NCBI RefSeq assembly: GCF_037076555.1
Contig: NZ_AP029023.1
Location: 1,798,001 to 1,862,000, forward strand
DNA length: 64,000 nt
DNA from: Methylophilus sp. DW102
Lineage (GTDB): Bacteria; Pseudomonadota; Gammaproteobacteria; Burkholderiales; Methylophilaceae
Direction: 5' to 3'
Part shown: positions 17,007 through 27,038 of the stretch, piece after piece
How the letters are laid out: each line of letters starts with the position of its first letter
How positions within the stretch are numbered: position 1 is the first letter of the stretch
The notes under the pieces: model-generated
What the model was told of the DNA's origin: nothing
Seen by the model: only the letters and a program-made list of their open reading frames with translations
Database searches by the model: none
Position numbers and translations under genes: made by a program

Positions 17007-17121
17007 GTAACATTCCCAAAATTGTTACTGAATTTTACATATTAAAAACCGGCTGTCTGACGGGGTTTAAAAAAGGATTCGTGAATTTTTCACCCCGTTG
17101 AAGTTACAATTTAGTTACAAT
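17007..17121. promoter_or_regulatory. Cluster of GTTAC motifs upstream of mxaR
   Basis: An inverted repeat GTAACA (17007-17012), ten bases, TGTTAC (17023-17028), and a tandem AGTTACAAT at 17102-17110 and 17113-17121 with an 11-bp period, all carry GTTAC or its complement. The arrangement looks like binding sites for a dimeric activator of the mxa cluster or of fabA. Confidence 0.45.
17060..17098. repeat. Imperfect hairpin in the fabA-mxaR spacer
   Basis: ACGGGGT (17060-17066) pairs with ACCCCGT (17092-17098). An inner ATTC/GAAT and flanking A/T tracts extend the stem. It ends 64 bp before the mxaR start and is not followed by a T-run in either direction that would make it a good terminator. 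Confidence 0.5.
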
Positions 17122-17161
17122 CAGAATCACTTAATACATTCAAATCATCAGGAAATCAGGC

Positions 17162-18178
17162 ATGCAAGAACAACAACTCAACGATTGGCGTACCCATGCG
17201 CTCACACTCGAGTCAGAAGTCAACAAAGTGGTCGTCGGTCAGGAAACCCCGGTACGCCTGATTACCACGGCCGTGTTTGCGCGTGGCCATGTGCTGCTGG
17301 AAGGTGATGTGGGCGTCGGCAAAACCACCTTGCTGCGCGCATTCACCCGTGGCATTGGCGGTGGCTACCAGCGAATTGAAGGCACCATCGACCTGATGCC
17401 GAATGATTTGGTGTATCACACTTATTTGGGCGAAGATGGTAAACCTCATGTCAGCCCCGGTCCGCTGCTGATGTCAGGCCAGGACTTGTCGATCTTCTTC
17501 TTTAACGAGATCAACCGCGCGCGGCCACAAGTGCACTCCCTCATGTTGCGCGTGATGGCGGAACGGACACTGACCGCGTTTAACAAGGAACATTATTTCC
17601 CGCACATGCTGGTGTTTGCTGACCGCAACCAGGTGGAGCGCGAAGAAACCTTTGATATTCCTTCAGCAGCGCGCGATCGTTTCATGATGGAAATTCCAAT
17701 CGTGGTGCCGCCTGCACACGACATTATGGAATCCCTGATTTTTGATACCCGCTTTCATGATGTAGACCAACTGATTTCAAATGTGCCAGCCGACATCCTC
17801 CAGTTTGACCAGCTAAACAGTTTTGCCAAGGTAATCCAGGAAAACATTCAGGCCAGCCCTGCCCTGCGCAAATATGCACTTGACCTGTGGCTGGCCACCA
17901 AAGATCCGGTTGCCTATGGCGTCAAGGTCTCCAACGTAGACATGAAGCGCCTGGTACTGAGTGGCGCCAGCCCGCGCGGGATGGGTATGCTGCTGCGTGC
18001 CGCCCGCGTCAATGCCTGGCTCAATAACCGCGCTGCAGTGATACCGGAAGATATCCATGCAGTGTTCCATGAAACCATTGCCCACCGCCTGGTCTTTAGC
18101 CCGGTCTACGAAATGCGCCGGACTGAAATCGCCCGCGAATTGCTGTCTGGTATCGTTCACGCAATCGCTGCCCCTTAA
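17162..18178 (+). CDS. mxaR: MoxR-type AAA+ ATPase of the methanol oxidation cluster
   Basis: A 338-residue AAA+ protein. The Walker A motif GDVGVGKTT is near residue 47 and Walker B FFFNEINRA near 116. The sensor region FADRNQVEREETFDIPSAARDRF is typical of MoxR ATPases. In methylotrophs MxaR, with the von Willebrand partners encoded next to it, is needed to form active calcium methanol dehydrogenase. It is the first of seven co-oriented genes with short gaps or overlaps (mxaRSACKL plus a second mxaL). Confidence 0.92.
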   Translation: MQEQQLNDWRTHALTLESEVNKVVVGQETPVRLITTAVFARGHVLLEGDVGVGKTTLLRAFTRGIGGGYQRIEGTIDLMPNDLVYHTYLGEDGKPHVSPGPLLMSGQDLSIFFFNEINRARPQVHSLMLRVMAERTLTAFNKEHYFPHMLVFADRNQVEREETFDIPSAARDRFMMEIPIVVPPAHDIMESLIFDTRFHDVDQLISNVPADILQFDQLNSFAKVIQENIQASPALRKYALDLWLATKDPVAYGVKVSNVDMKRLVLSGASPRGMGMLLRAARVNAWLNNRAAVIPEDIHAVFHETIAHRLVFSPVYEMRRTEIARELLSGIVHAIAAP

Positions 18179-18220
18179 CGGATGGTGTACGAATTCACAA
18201 ATAACGAGTGCTGAAAAGTG

Positions 18221-19078
18221 ATGCAGACAATTAAGGAATTCAGCTACCACATCGGCTGGCGTTCGCGCGCACGTCGCCCTGGCCGCCACAAGAGCAATCA
18301 GCGTGGCATGGGGATGGAGTTTCGCGGTCATACCACGCTGCTGTCCTATCCTGACCCGCGCCGGATTGACATCCGCCAAACCATACGTGACCCCATGGAG
18401 CAGGTGTATGTGCGTATCTTTAACCAGAAAAGCGCCACGCCTGTGTTTGTCCTGTGTGATATGTCTGGCTCCATGCAATACGGCACACCGCATACCAAAC
18501 TGGTGACTGCGGCTGAAATCACCCGCTCGGTCGCCCAATCGGCTTGCCGCAATACGGATCCTGTTGGCTTTATCGGCTTTGATGATGATTTGCATGACGC
18601 GTGGCTGTCTACGTTGTCTTCACGGCCACACAGCATGTTTGACCTGGCTGACCGCCTTGAAAACCATTTACCCAATGAGGTCGGTGCCGCCGCCCTGCTG
18701 GAAAGCGTCAGGTTGTTACCACGCGAGCGATCCCTGATTTTCATGGTGTCCGATTTCCATATGCCGCTGGAACAACTGGAAGCCGCGCTGGTGCTCATGC
18801 TTCGTCATCATATTGTGCCAGTCGTGTTATGGAATAGCACTGAATACAAGCAGTTGCCGGAATTTGGCATCACCAGTATCAATGACCCTGAAACCGGCGA
18901 GCGGCGCACGCTGTTTTTACGTGCCTCCTACCGTCAACGCATCCTGGAAGCGTTCGCGGCCCGTCGCCAGGCCATTGAAGATATTTTTATGAGATTTGAT
19001 ATGCAGCCCTTTTTTGTGGAAGACCAATTCGATGCCGATTTACTGACCGAATACTTCCATCAATACGTGCCTGCCTGA
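18221..19078 (+). CDS. mxaS: MxaS, DUF58/von Willebrand-like protein
   Basis: About 285 residues with the DUF58 pattern. A MIDAS-type motif DMSGSM is near residue 84 inside a von Willebrand fold, preceded by EFRGHTTLLSYPDPRRID. MoxR ATPases usually work with a DUF58 partner, as here. It is soluble, with no signal peptide, so it acts in the cytosol with MxaR. Start taken at the ATG 18221 directly after a GTG at 18218; either may be used. It lies 42 bp after mxaR and 12 bp before mxaA. Confidence 0.88.
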   Translation: MQTIKEFSYHIGWRSRARRPGRHKSNQRGMGMEFRGHTTLLSYPDPRRIDIRQTIRDPMEQVYVRIFNQKSATPVFVLCDMSGSMQYGTPHTKLVTAAEITRSVAQSACRNTDPVGFIGFDDDLHDAWLSTLSSRPHSMFDLADRLENHLPNEVGAAALLESVRLLPRERSLIFMVSDFHMPLEQLEAALVLMLRHHIVPVVLWNSTEYKQLPEFGITSINDPETGERRTLFLRASYRQRILEAFAARRQAIEDIFMRFDMQPFFVEDQFDADLLTEYFHQYVPA

Positions 19079-19090
19079 GGAAAGCGACCC

Positions 19091-20071
19091 ATGAAAGCGC
19101 GCCACAATCTTTTATCTTTAGTGTTAGCGGCCAGCCTGTTGTCTGCCTCACTCAACAGTGTTGCCGATGTAATTTTGCCATCCGTTGACAATAAATTTGT
19201 CAGTGTCCAGGAAATCAACCCGACCCGCGATGCCGGCTTTTTCGTCGGTGACAAGCTGCAACGGACCATGATCCTGACCGTCAAGCAACCTTACGAATTG
19301 ATCAAGGAGTCGCTGCCGATTGTCGGTTATGAGCACCGTTACCGCGGCCAGGTTTCTGGCATTGAATTGACGGCGATTGACATGGAGGAAGCCCATGAGC
19401 GACAGCAGACCGTGTATACGATACACCTAGAATATCAGGTCTTCAAATCTGGTCGCGTGGTCAAGCCCGCCATCCTCAGAGGCGAAATCGTCAAGCTACG
19501 CCAGCAAGGCAGTCAGGACATCAAGCAATTCCGCATGCCCTCGTTTAACTTCAGGACCTCACCACTGTCCGTGTATGGCGAAGTCAACCTGAAGAATGAA
19601 ATGAGCCCGTTTGTCGCCCCCTTGAAACTGCATGCCGACAAAGAATGGCTGGCGCTAAAGGTGGCGACTGGTGTGCTGGCCGTCTGTTTGCTGGGCTTAG
19701 TCTATATTTTGGCGGCCAATACCTGGTTACCGCGTATGGGTGGTGCTTTTGCCAAGGCCTACCGCAAGCTTGGCAAACTGCCGGACGACGCGCAAGGTCT
19801 GCAACAGGCCATTTCCACCGTACATGAAGCCTTGCATCAGGTGGCGGGGCACAGCGTATTTGGTAATGGTATCGAGCATTTCTTGCAGCAAAAACCTGGT
19901 TTTACCCCTGCCAGGCCAGAAATTGAACGTTTTTTTGCCTTGTCTCGCCAAGTATTTTTTGACGCCAGCACCCCGCTGGAGCTGGGCATCCCACCACGTG
20001 AATGGCTGAAAAAATTCTGTAGGCACATGCGCGACTGCGAACGCGGCTTGAAGCCAGAGGTACATGCATAA
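19091..20071 (+). CDS. mxaA: MxaA, methanol dehydrogenase calcium-insertion protein
   Basis: A 326-residue envelope protein. A signal peptide opens it, a periplasmic domain of about 180 residues follows, one transmembrane helix lies near residues 193-213 (VATGVLAVCLLGLVYILAA), and the tail is cytoplasmic. MxaA is needed for calcium insertion into MxaFI in known methylotrophs. The ribosome site is GAGGAAAG. Its stop overlaps the mxaC start by one base (TAATG). Confidence 0.88.
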   Translation: MKARHNLLSLVLAASLLSASLNSVADVILPSVDNKFVSVQEINPTRDAGFFVGDKLQRTMILTVKQPYELIKESLPIVGYEHRYRGQVSGIELTAIDMEEAHERQQTVYTIHLEYQVFKSGRVVKPAILRGEIVKLRQQGSQDIKQFRMPSFNFRTSPLSVYGEVNLKNEMSPFVAPLKLHADKEWLALKVATGVLAVCLLGLVYILAANTWLPRMGGAFAKAYRKLGKLPDDAQGLQQAISTVHEALHQVAGHSVFGNGIEHFLQQKPGFTPARPEIERFFALSRQVFFDASTPLELGIPPREWLKKFCRHMRDCERGLKPEVHA

Positions 20072-21057
20072 TGGCTTTTACCCATCCGTGGCTGTTGTGG
20101 GCACTCCCCTTGGCGCTATTACCATTATTGCTAGATCGTTCCCATAGTAAACATTACTCCTGGGTGAGCCTGTTGCCACCGGACCCGCTGTCCAAAACCA
20201 TCGGTTTTTTACTCAAGGTCTTGGCCGTCATTAGCATCGTCTTCATTATTTTGGGTCTGGCCGGCCCACATAGTCTGGAGCAACAGGTGGAGCGTACCGG
20301 CATAGGTGCGCAGATCGGCCTGGTGCTGGACCGCAGCGCGAGTATGGACGACCCGTTTGCCGGAGACAAAGATGGCAATGTTGGTGAAACCAAATCGGTC
20401 GCAGCCGCACGTATCATGACCAAATTTGTGCAAAGCCGCCAAAACGACATGATGGGTCTGATTACCTTTAGTAACTCAGCCATGTATGTGTTACCCCTGA
20501 CTGAAAATAAAGAAGCGATTTTGTCTGCCATTCAGGCGACTGCCGGCAACTCGCTGTTTCAAACCAATATTGGCGGCGGTTTGACCAGTGCGGTTGAATT
20601 GTTCAAGGATATGCCGGACTCCGGCTCTCGCGTGATTATCCTGATTTCTGATGGTGCAGGACGCGTCAGTGACATGGTGCAACAGAAGCTGCGTGACTGG
20701 CTGCAACGCTATAACATCGGCTTGTACTGGATTGTATTGCGCCAGCCAGGTGGCATTACCATCTTCGATCCCAAATATACGGCCAGTGGCTACGACGGCC
20801 CCATGCCAACCGAAGTGTTGCTGTATCAGTTCTTCCAGACGCTGCGTACCCCGTTTAGCGCCTATGAAGCCGCAGATCCCAAGTCACTGGAAGCGGCGAT
20901 TGCCGATATCAACAGCAAAGAAAAAAAACCGATTCAATATCTGGAAAAAATCCCCGGCCATGATTACACCAATGTGTGTTACTGGGTGGCTTTCGTCATG
21001 ATTGCACTCTTGCTGGCGGTTAAATATTTGGAGATTCATACATGGCGCTCAGCGTAA
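20071..21057 (+). CDS. mxaC: MxaC, membrane von Willebrand A protein
   Basis: A 328-residue inner-membrane protein in the BatA layout. Two N-terminal helices come first, then a von Willebrand A domain with a complete MIDAS start DRSASMDD near residue 87 and later ISDGAGR, and one C-terminal helix (VCYWVAFVMIALLLAVKYL). It is an expected partner of the MxaR ATPase in maturing methanol dehydrogenase. It overlaps mxaK by 16 bp, so the two are translationally coupled. Confidence 0.88.
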   Translation: MAFTHPWLLWALPLALLPLLLDRSHSKHYSWVSLLPPDPLSKTIGFLLKVLAVISIVFIILGLAGPHSLEQQVERTGIGAQIGLVLDRSASMDDPFAGDKDGNVGETKSVAAARIMTKFVQSRQNDMMGLITFSNSAMYVLPLTENKEAILSAIQATAGNSLFQTNIGGGLTSAVELFKDMPDSGSRVIILISDGAGRVSDMVQQKLRDWLQRYNIGLYWIVLRQPGGITIFDPKYTASGYDGPMPTEVLLYQFFQTLRTPFSAYEAADPKSLEAAIADINSKEKKPIQYLEKIPGHDYTNVCYWVAFVMIALLLAVKYLEIHTWRSA

Positions 21058-21581
21058 ATAAACTTGTGATTGGACTGGTCGTTGTTGCGGTCTTGGCCGC
21101 GGGCACCATCGCCTACAGCTGGCAACGTATCAAGCAAGTCGAAGCCTTTAATCAGGCCGTGGCGACAGCTAAAAGTCCACAAACGGACCAGCAAAGTTTC
21201 GAAGCCAAGTATGCAGTCGCCTACTGGTTAGGCAAAAATGAGCGTTACAAGGAGTCCACACTTTTGTTTACCAAGCTCATCGAACAAGCCAATGCCAGTC
21301 AGCGCGCGGCCATTCTGCACAATGTGGGTAATATGTTTTTCATGCGTGCAATCCAAATGACGGGCGGCAATGACAACAGCACACGTGATGAGATTGAATA
21401 CCTGTTGTCGCAAGCGGCCACCTCTTATAAATCAGCGCTCAAAGCAGATAACAGCAACTGGGGCACACGCCGCAACTATGACCGCGTTCTTGGCTTGCTG
21501 CCAGAAAAACCCACGCCAGGTGTAGGCGAATCTGACAATCCCGGGTTGATCATGGGCAACATTCCCAACGGATTGCCATAA
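21042..21581 (+). CDS. mxaK: MxaK, membrane-anchored accessory protein
   Basis: A 179-residue protein with one N-terminal membrane anchor (LVIGLVVVAVLAAGTIAYSW) and a periplasmic helical part resembling TPR helices. It contains AVAYWLGKNERYKES and LHNVGNMFFMRAIQM and matches MxaK of methanol clusters in size and order. No catalytic motif is seen. Its precise job in maturation of the dehydrogenase is unknown. It starts inside mxaC and ends 51 bp before mxaL. Confidence 0.83.
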   Translation: MALSVNKLVIGLVVVAVLAAGTIAYSWQRIKQVEAFNQAVATAKSPQTDQQSFEAKYAVAYWLGKNERYKESTLLFTKLIEQANASQRAAILHNVGNMFFMRAIQMTGGNDNSTRDEIEYLLSQAATSYKSALKADNSNWGTRRNYDRVLGLLPEKPTPGVGESDNPGLIMGNIPNGLP

Positions 21582-21632
21582 CAGGCGGCGATTTTCTCTG
21601 GCTCTGGATCTGAACATATTGACTGGCATGGC

Positions 21633-22664
21633 ATGAAAATCTGGCTAAGACACTTTATCAAACATCGCGACACGGCGCTGCTCGCCTTGGCACTGCTCTT
21701 TCTGCTGGGAGCAATTTTACGACCCAGCATCCCGTTTAAACATAATATCTATGCCTATTTTCTGGTTGCAGATATTTCGCAAAGCATGAATGCAGAGGAC
21801 ATGATGCTGCATGGCAAAAAAGTCACGCGCATGGCCTATATGCAAAACATGATGCATGAAGTGGTGGCTTCATTGCCATGTGGCACCAAAGTCAGCATCG
21901 GCATGTTTGCAGGTAACTCGGTCGCCGCCATGTATGCACCCATTGAGGTATGCCGTAATTTTGCCGCAATCCAGGACACCATTGCCCATCTGGACTGGCG
22001 TATGGCGTGGTCAGGTAACAGCCGGGTGCGTGAAAGCCTGTTTGTGACCGCGAAAGTGGTGCGTGCCATGCCTGAGCCGGCGCAAGTGCTGTATTTTACC
22101 GATGGCGAAGAAGCCCCTAAACTGCACGCCTTCAACACCAAAAACCTCGATGAATTTCAAGGCGGTGATGACTGGCTGTTTGTTGGCATCGGTACCGATG
22201 AAGGCGTGGCGATTCCCAAGCTGAGCCAGGATAATCAGGTCATTGGCTACTGGTCTAATGAAAGTTTTGCCATGCAGCCTGGTATCGCACAGATCTCCGA
22301 AAGCACTTTGGGCGTGCGCGACGATAACGTCGCATTTGGTGACCATGACCGCTATGTCTCCAAACTGGCCAGCGAATATCTGGAAAACCTGACCAAAGAA
22401 ATTGGCGCAAAATTCATCAAAGGTGACAGCACCTATACCGTCCTCAAAGCCATGAAGGAGCAAAAACCGGCCCGCCGCGATATTGCTCCCTTACCATTGG
22501 ATTGGCTACTGGCCAGCCTAGCAGGCTTATGTATACTCGCGACCTATGCGAGCCATCACCCTTGGCGGCAAATCAAGCAGAATCTGCATCTTTACCGTCG
22601 TGAGATTCAATCCAGATTTTTTGTAAAAAGCGAGGCCGTCGCCCACGACAACCATTTTCAATAA
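21633..22664 (+). CDS. mxaL: MxaL, membrane von Willebrand A protein (first copy)
   Basis: A 343-residue protein. An N-terminal helix (LLALALLFLLGAILRPSIP) is followed by a von Willebrand A domain whose MIDAS motif reads ADISQSMN (DxSxS), and a C-terminal helix near residue 290. MxaL acts with MxaC and the ATPase in calcium insertion. A closely related second gene follows 63 bp later; the two share long blocks such as HLDWRMAW and YWSNESFA and even the final VAHDNHF. Confidence 0.87.
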   Translation: MKIWLRHFIKHRDTALLALALLFLLGAILRPSIPFKHNIYAYFLVADISQSMNAEDMMLHGKKVTRMAYMQNMMHEVVASLPCGTKVSIGMFAGNSVAAMYAPIEVCRNFAAIQDTIAHLDWRMAWSGNSRVRESLFVTAKVVRAMPEPAQVLYFTDGEEAPKLHAFNTKNLDEFQGGDDWLFVGIGTDEGVAIPKLSQDNQVIGYWSNESFAMQPGIAQISESTLGVRDDNVAFGDHDRYVSKLASEYLENLTKEIGAKFIKGDSTYTVLKAMKEQKPARRDIAPLPLDWLLASLAGLCILATYASHHPWRQIKQNLHLYRREIQSRFFVKSEAVAHDNHFQ

Positions 22665-22727
22665 CCGTTAACGCCTCGCCCCTCTGACATCCTAGGCCAG
22701 CGATGCAGGCAAACAGAAGACCTGACC

Positions 22728-23762
22728 ATGCACAAAAAATGGCTACCCTTTTGCCTGAAACATCGCGACACCCTGCTGCTAGGCATTGCCCTGATGCTTT
22801 TACTCGGGGCGGCCTTGCGGCCTTCAATACCGATTAAGCGGAATATCCATACTTACCTGCTGATAGCAGATATCACGCAAAGTATGAATGTGGTCGATAT
22901 GTCGCTCGATCATGCCCCTGCCAGCCGTCTCGATTACACCAAACGCATGATGCATGACATCATCGCCCAACTGCCCTGTCAGACCCGCATCAGTATCGGC
23001 CTGTTTGCAGGCGATGCGGTAGCCGCCCTTTATACGCCCCTGCATGTCTGCAAACACTTTTCAGCTATACAGCAGACCATAGACCATCTCGATTGGCGCA
23101 TGGCCTGGACCGGCAACAGTCAGTTACGCCAAAGCGTGCCGATGGCAGCAAAACTATTGCGGCAAATGCCTGAGGCAACCAAAGCCGTCATTTTTACTGA
23201 TGGCGATGAAGCGCCCCTGTTGCATGCCTTTAACACGCGTAACCTCAAAGACTTTCAGGGCTCGGACGACTTTTACTTTGTCGGCGTCGGGACAGACCAA
23301 GGGGCTGGCATTCCCAAGCTGACAGAAAACAATCAGATGATAGGCTACTGGTCGAATGAAAGCTTCGCCGTCCAGCCTAATATCGCGCAGGTCACCGCCA
23401 GTAAAAGCAGTGGACGTGATGACAGCGTGGCTGTCTCGGACTATGACCGCTATATTTCCAGACGGGCGTCGGCCTATTTGAAAAAACTGTCTGAAGAAAT
23501 TGGCGCGCAATACCTGGATGGCGATGACCCCCACCATGTATTGCAACATATCCAAAAACACAGCTCGCCACGTTATGAAATTGTGGCATACCCGATAGAC
23601 TGGATACTCGCCACCTTGTCTGCGGTATGCATCGTCAGCGCCTATCTCAACCAGGACTCCAAACGACAGCTCACGCATACACTACGCAAACGATTTACCA
23701 AGTTGAGGCAGACGCGCTTGTTTAAAGCTAGACACGATGTCGCACACGACAATCACTTTTAA
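22728..23762 (+). CDS. Second MxaL-like von Willebrand A protein
   Basis: A 344-residue tandem paralogue of the preceding gene; roughly half of positions agree by eye over the full length. Helix, von Willebrand domain and C-terminal helix are all retained. The MIDAS motif reads ADITQSMN, so the first Ser is Thr, a substitution that can still bind a metal. No frameshift or loss of core residues is seen, so it looks functional. It is the last gene of the cluster and is convergent with ygfX. Whether it serves MxaF or XoxF cannot be told from sequence. Confidence 0.83.
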   Translation: MHKKWLPFCLKHRDTLLLGIALMLLLGAALRPSIPIKRNIHTYLLIADITQSMNVVDMSLDHAPASRLDYTKRMMHDIIAQLPCQTRISIGLFAGDAVAALYTPLHVCKHFSAIQQTIDHLDWRMAWTGNSQLRQSVPMAAKLLRQMPEATKAVIFTDGDEAPLLHAFNTRNLKDFQGSDDFYFVGVGTDQGAGIPKLTENNQMIGYWSNESFAVQPNIAQVTASKSSGRDDSVAVSDYDRYISRRASAYLKKLSEEIGAQYLDGDDPHHVLQHIQKHSSPRYEIVAYPIDWILATLSAVCIVSAYLNQDSKRQLTHTLRKRFTKLRQTRLFKARHDVAHDNHF

Positions 23763-23773
23763 GCATGGGCCAT

Positions 23774-24238
23774 TCAAGCCTGTCCCCAACGCAACCAGAC
23801 GCGCAAAGCCGTCAAGCTTGCCCTGTCGGCCTGGTCAGGGAGCACTAGCATACGCTGCGTGCGCAAGATGGGTTCAGTTGCTGCCTCATGCAGCGGTTGC
23901 AGCTGCATATGCAAGACCAGGCACCACGGATGCACAACGCTATCAGGGAGCACGCTGACCTGATAGACCTGTCCCGTGCGGTTCACGACAGTCATCTGCC
24001 CATACACATCCACACGCAGTCTCTGGATACTGTGTTTCCCAAAAGTTGCCGCCAGTTGCGTCCAGTGCCAGCCACTTGCCAGTCCATAGACAGCCGTTGC
24101 ACTCAACGCCCAGACAAACGCTAATTTCCACCACAGGCAGGCCATCACCAGCATTGAAAATAAGCACCACCAGCCCCATAAAAGATATGATGGTCGTAAG
24201 CGCAGATCAATTTCAGTTGATAAAATAGCTTTTTTCAT
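23774..24238 (-). CDS. YgfX-like membrane protein (CptA family)
   Basis: About 154 residues. A polar start (MKKAILSTEIDLRLRPS) is followed by two close hydrophobic helices (LLWGWWCLFSMLVMACLWW and LAFVWALSATAVYGLASGW) and a C-terminal beta-rich part with LRVDVYGQMTV and LPDSVVHPWCLVLHM, the YgfX pattern. In E. coli ygfX sits by sdhE and ygfZ; here ygfZ is divergent, 57 bp away, which supports the name. YgfX is debated as a toxin-like inhibitor of cytoskeletal proteins or a membrane partner of SdhE. Start 24238 is preferred to 24322, which would run into ygfZ. Confidence 0.68.
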   Translation of the reverse strand: MKKAILSTEIDLRLRPSYLLWGWWCLFSMLVMACLWWKLAFVWALSATAVYGLASGWHWTQLAATFGKHSIQRLRVDVYGQMTVVNRTGQVYQVSVLPDSVVHPWCLVLHMQLQPLHEAATEPILRTQRMLVLPDQADRASLTALRVWLRWGQA

Positions 24239-24295
24239 TGCATGAACCAGGGCAAAGCCGCGCAAGCGACTCTGGCCCAGAAGGAAAACCGAGTT

Positions 24296-25303
24296 ATGTC
24301 CAATCCAGCCACCGCATGGCAAACGTTTTTAATCTCGCAAGGGGCGCACTTCAATTCACAAGGTGAAGCCAGCTTTCCCATAGAAAAGGCCTCTGCGCAA
24401 CTATTTGACCTGTCGGGCAATGGCCTGATCGCCATCAGCGGTGCAGACAGCCAGACCTTTTTGCAGGGCCAGGTCACCAATGATATTAAACTGCTCGCCC
24501 AAGGTGCGCAATTCAATGGTTATTGCACGCCCAAAGGCCGCTTGCTGGCGCTGTTCTACACCTTTACTGTTGAGGATGTCATTTACTTGCAATGTCCGCG
24601 TGCCTTGGTGCCAGACCTGGTGAAACGCTTGCGCATGTATGTGCTCCGCAGCAAGGTGGTGGTAGAGGATGCCAGTGAGCGCCTGTACAGCCTGGGATTG
24701 GCGAGTGATGCGCTTGCGAGCACATTGACTGGCCTGCCCGCGGATCCGCATCAACTGGCCCAAACCGAGCTGGGGACGCTGATCCGCCTCGCTGACGCTG
24801 GCACACAACAACGCGCCCAGCTGATTGTCGCTGCCGACAAGGCTGAAACCGTTTGGCAATCGCTGCGCGCGACCTTCACCCCAAGCAGCACGGCTCACTG
24901 GGAAGCGCTTGAAATTCAGGCGGGGATTCCGCAAGTTTACCCAGCCACTAAAGAACAGTTTGTCCCACAAATGGTCAATCTGGATGCATTAAATGGCATC
25001 AACTTTAAGAAAGGCTGCTATACCGGCCAGGAGATCGTTGCCCGCACGCACTATCTGGGCAAGGTCAAGCGCCGCACATTGCTGGCACAGCTGCCTAAAA
25101 CCGCCCAAGTACCACTGGCAGGCGACACCTTGCAGGATGCCCAGACACAAGACGCGGGTCAACTGGTGCGCGTTGCGCCCGATGCCTTGAGTGGCGGCTG
25201 GTGGGTATTGGCAGAATGCCGACTGGAAGCCAAAGAGGCCGGAGAGATTCTCTGGCAAGGTCAGCCCTTGCTGTTTAAAGAATTACCGTATCCCTTGCCC
25301 TAA
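24296..25303 (+). CDS. ygfZ: tRNA-modifying/iron-sulfur protein YgfZ
   Basis: A 335-residue folate-binding GcvT-like protein. The invariant motif KGCYTGQEIVARTHYLGKVKRR appears near residue 240 (its Cys is the signature residue). It supports repair or assembly of some iron-sulfur enzymes in a tetrahydrofolate-dependent way. The ATG at 24296 follows AAGGA by ten bases; an upstream in-frame ATG at 24242 is possible but would add a segment absent from the family. It ends before a bidirectional terminator shared with ftsB. Confidence 0.92.
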   Translation: MSNPATAWQTFLISQGAHFNSQGEASFPIEKASAQLFDLSGNGLIAISGADSQTFLQGQVTNDIKLLAQGAQFNGYCTPKGRLLALFYTFTVEDVIYLQCPRALVPDLVKRLRMYVLRSKVVVEDASERLYSLGLASDALASTLTGLPADPHQLAQTELGTLIRLADAGTQQRAQLIVAADKAETVWQSLRATFTPSSTAHWEALEIQAGIPQVYPATKEQFVPQMVNLDALNGINFKKGCYTGQEIVARTHYLGKVKRRTLLAQLPKTAQVPLAGDTLQDAQTQDAGQLVRVAPDALSGGWWVLAECRLEAKEAGEILWQGQPLLFKELPYPLP

Positions 25304-25323
25304 TGTACAGGGTCAATAAAAAT

Positions 25324-25352
25324 AAAAAAGGCGCTTGTGAAGCGCCTTTTTT
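25324..25352. terminator. Bidirectional terminator between ygfZ and ftsB
   Basis: A perfect 13-bp stem, AAAAAAGGCGCTT / AAGCGCCTTTTTT, with loop GTG. It overlaps the last bases of the ftsB stop codon and ends both genes. Confidence 0.92.
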
Positions 25353-25707
25353 ATTGGGACGGTTGCGCCGGGATCACAGGCGCTGCATCTGTTGGCTTGG
25401 CAGCAGCATCGGTATGGCTCTTGCTGGCTGAAGATTTGTTCTGAATCACCTGAAAAAATACTTCGTCCTGCTTCACCAGGCCCAGCTCACTGCGTGCCCG
25501 CTCTTCAATCGCAGATTGACCCTGCTTGAGATCGCGCACTTCAGCGCGCAGGGTTTCATTGCGTTGCCGATAATAATCGTTACGCTTTTGGTGCGCCTCA
25601 ATCTGCTGTGAATATTGCCATACGCGCAACCAACTGCCCTTGCCCAGCCACAACGGATATTGCAGCAGGGCAATCAGGACCACTAATACAACTGTCAGTT
25701 TACGCAC
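25351..25707 (-). CDS. ftsB: Cell division protein FtsB
   Basis: A 118-residue bitopic septum protein. A short N terminus precedes one transmembrane helix (LTVVLVVLIALLQYPLWLG), then a coiled coil rich in heptads (IEAHQKRNDYYRQRNETLRAEVRDLK) and the conserved ERARSELGLVKQDEVFFQV. FtsB with FtsL and FtsQ activates septal wall synthesis. The Ala/Pro-rich tail beyond residue 88 is longer than in E. coli. It follows eno by 16 bp, the usual eno-ftsB order. Confidence 0.95.
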   Translation of the reverse strand: MRKLTVVLVVLIALLQYPLWLGKGSWLRVWQYSQQIEAHQKRNDYYRQRNETLRAEVRDLKQGQSAIEERARSELGLVKQDEVFFQVIQNKSSASKSHTDAAAKPTDAAPVIPAQPSQ

Positions 25708-25723
25708 CGTGGCCCAAAATCAG

Positions 25724-27013
<1,290 letters not shown>

Positions 27014-27038
27014 TTATCCTTATCTAAGATGAAAAAAA

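Noticed and set aside
17813..18595. 260-codon minus-strand frame opposite mxaR and mxaS
   Set aside because: It is antisense across a real gene junction; composition reflects the plus-strand genes.
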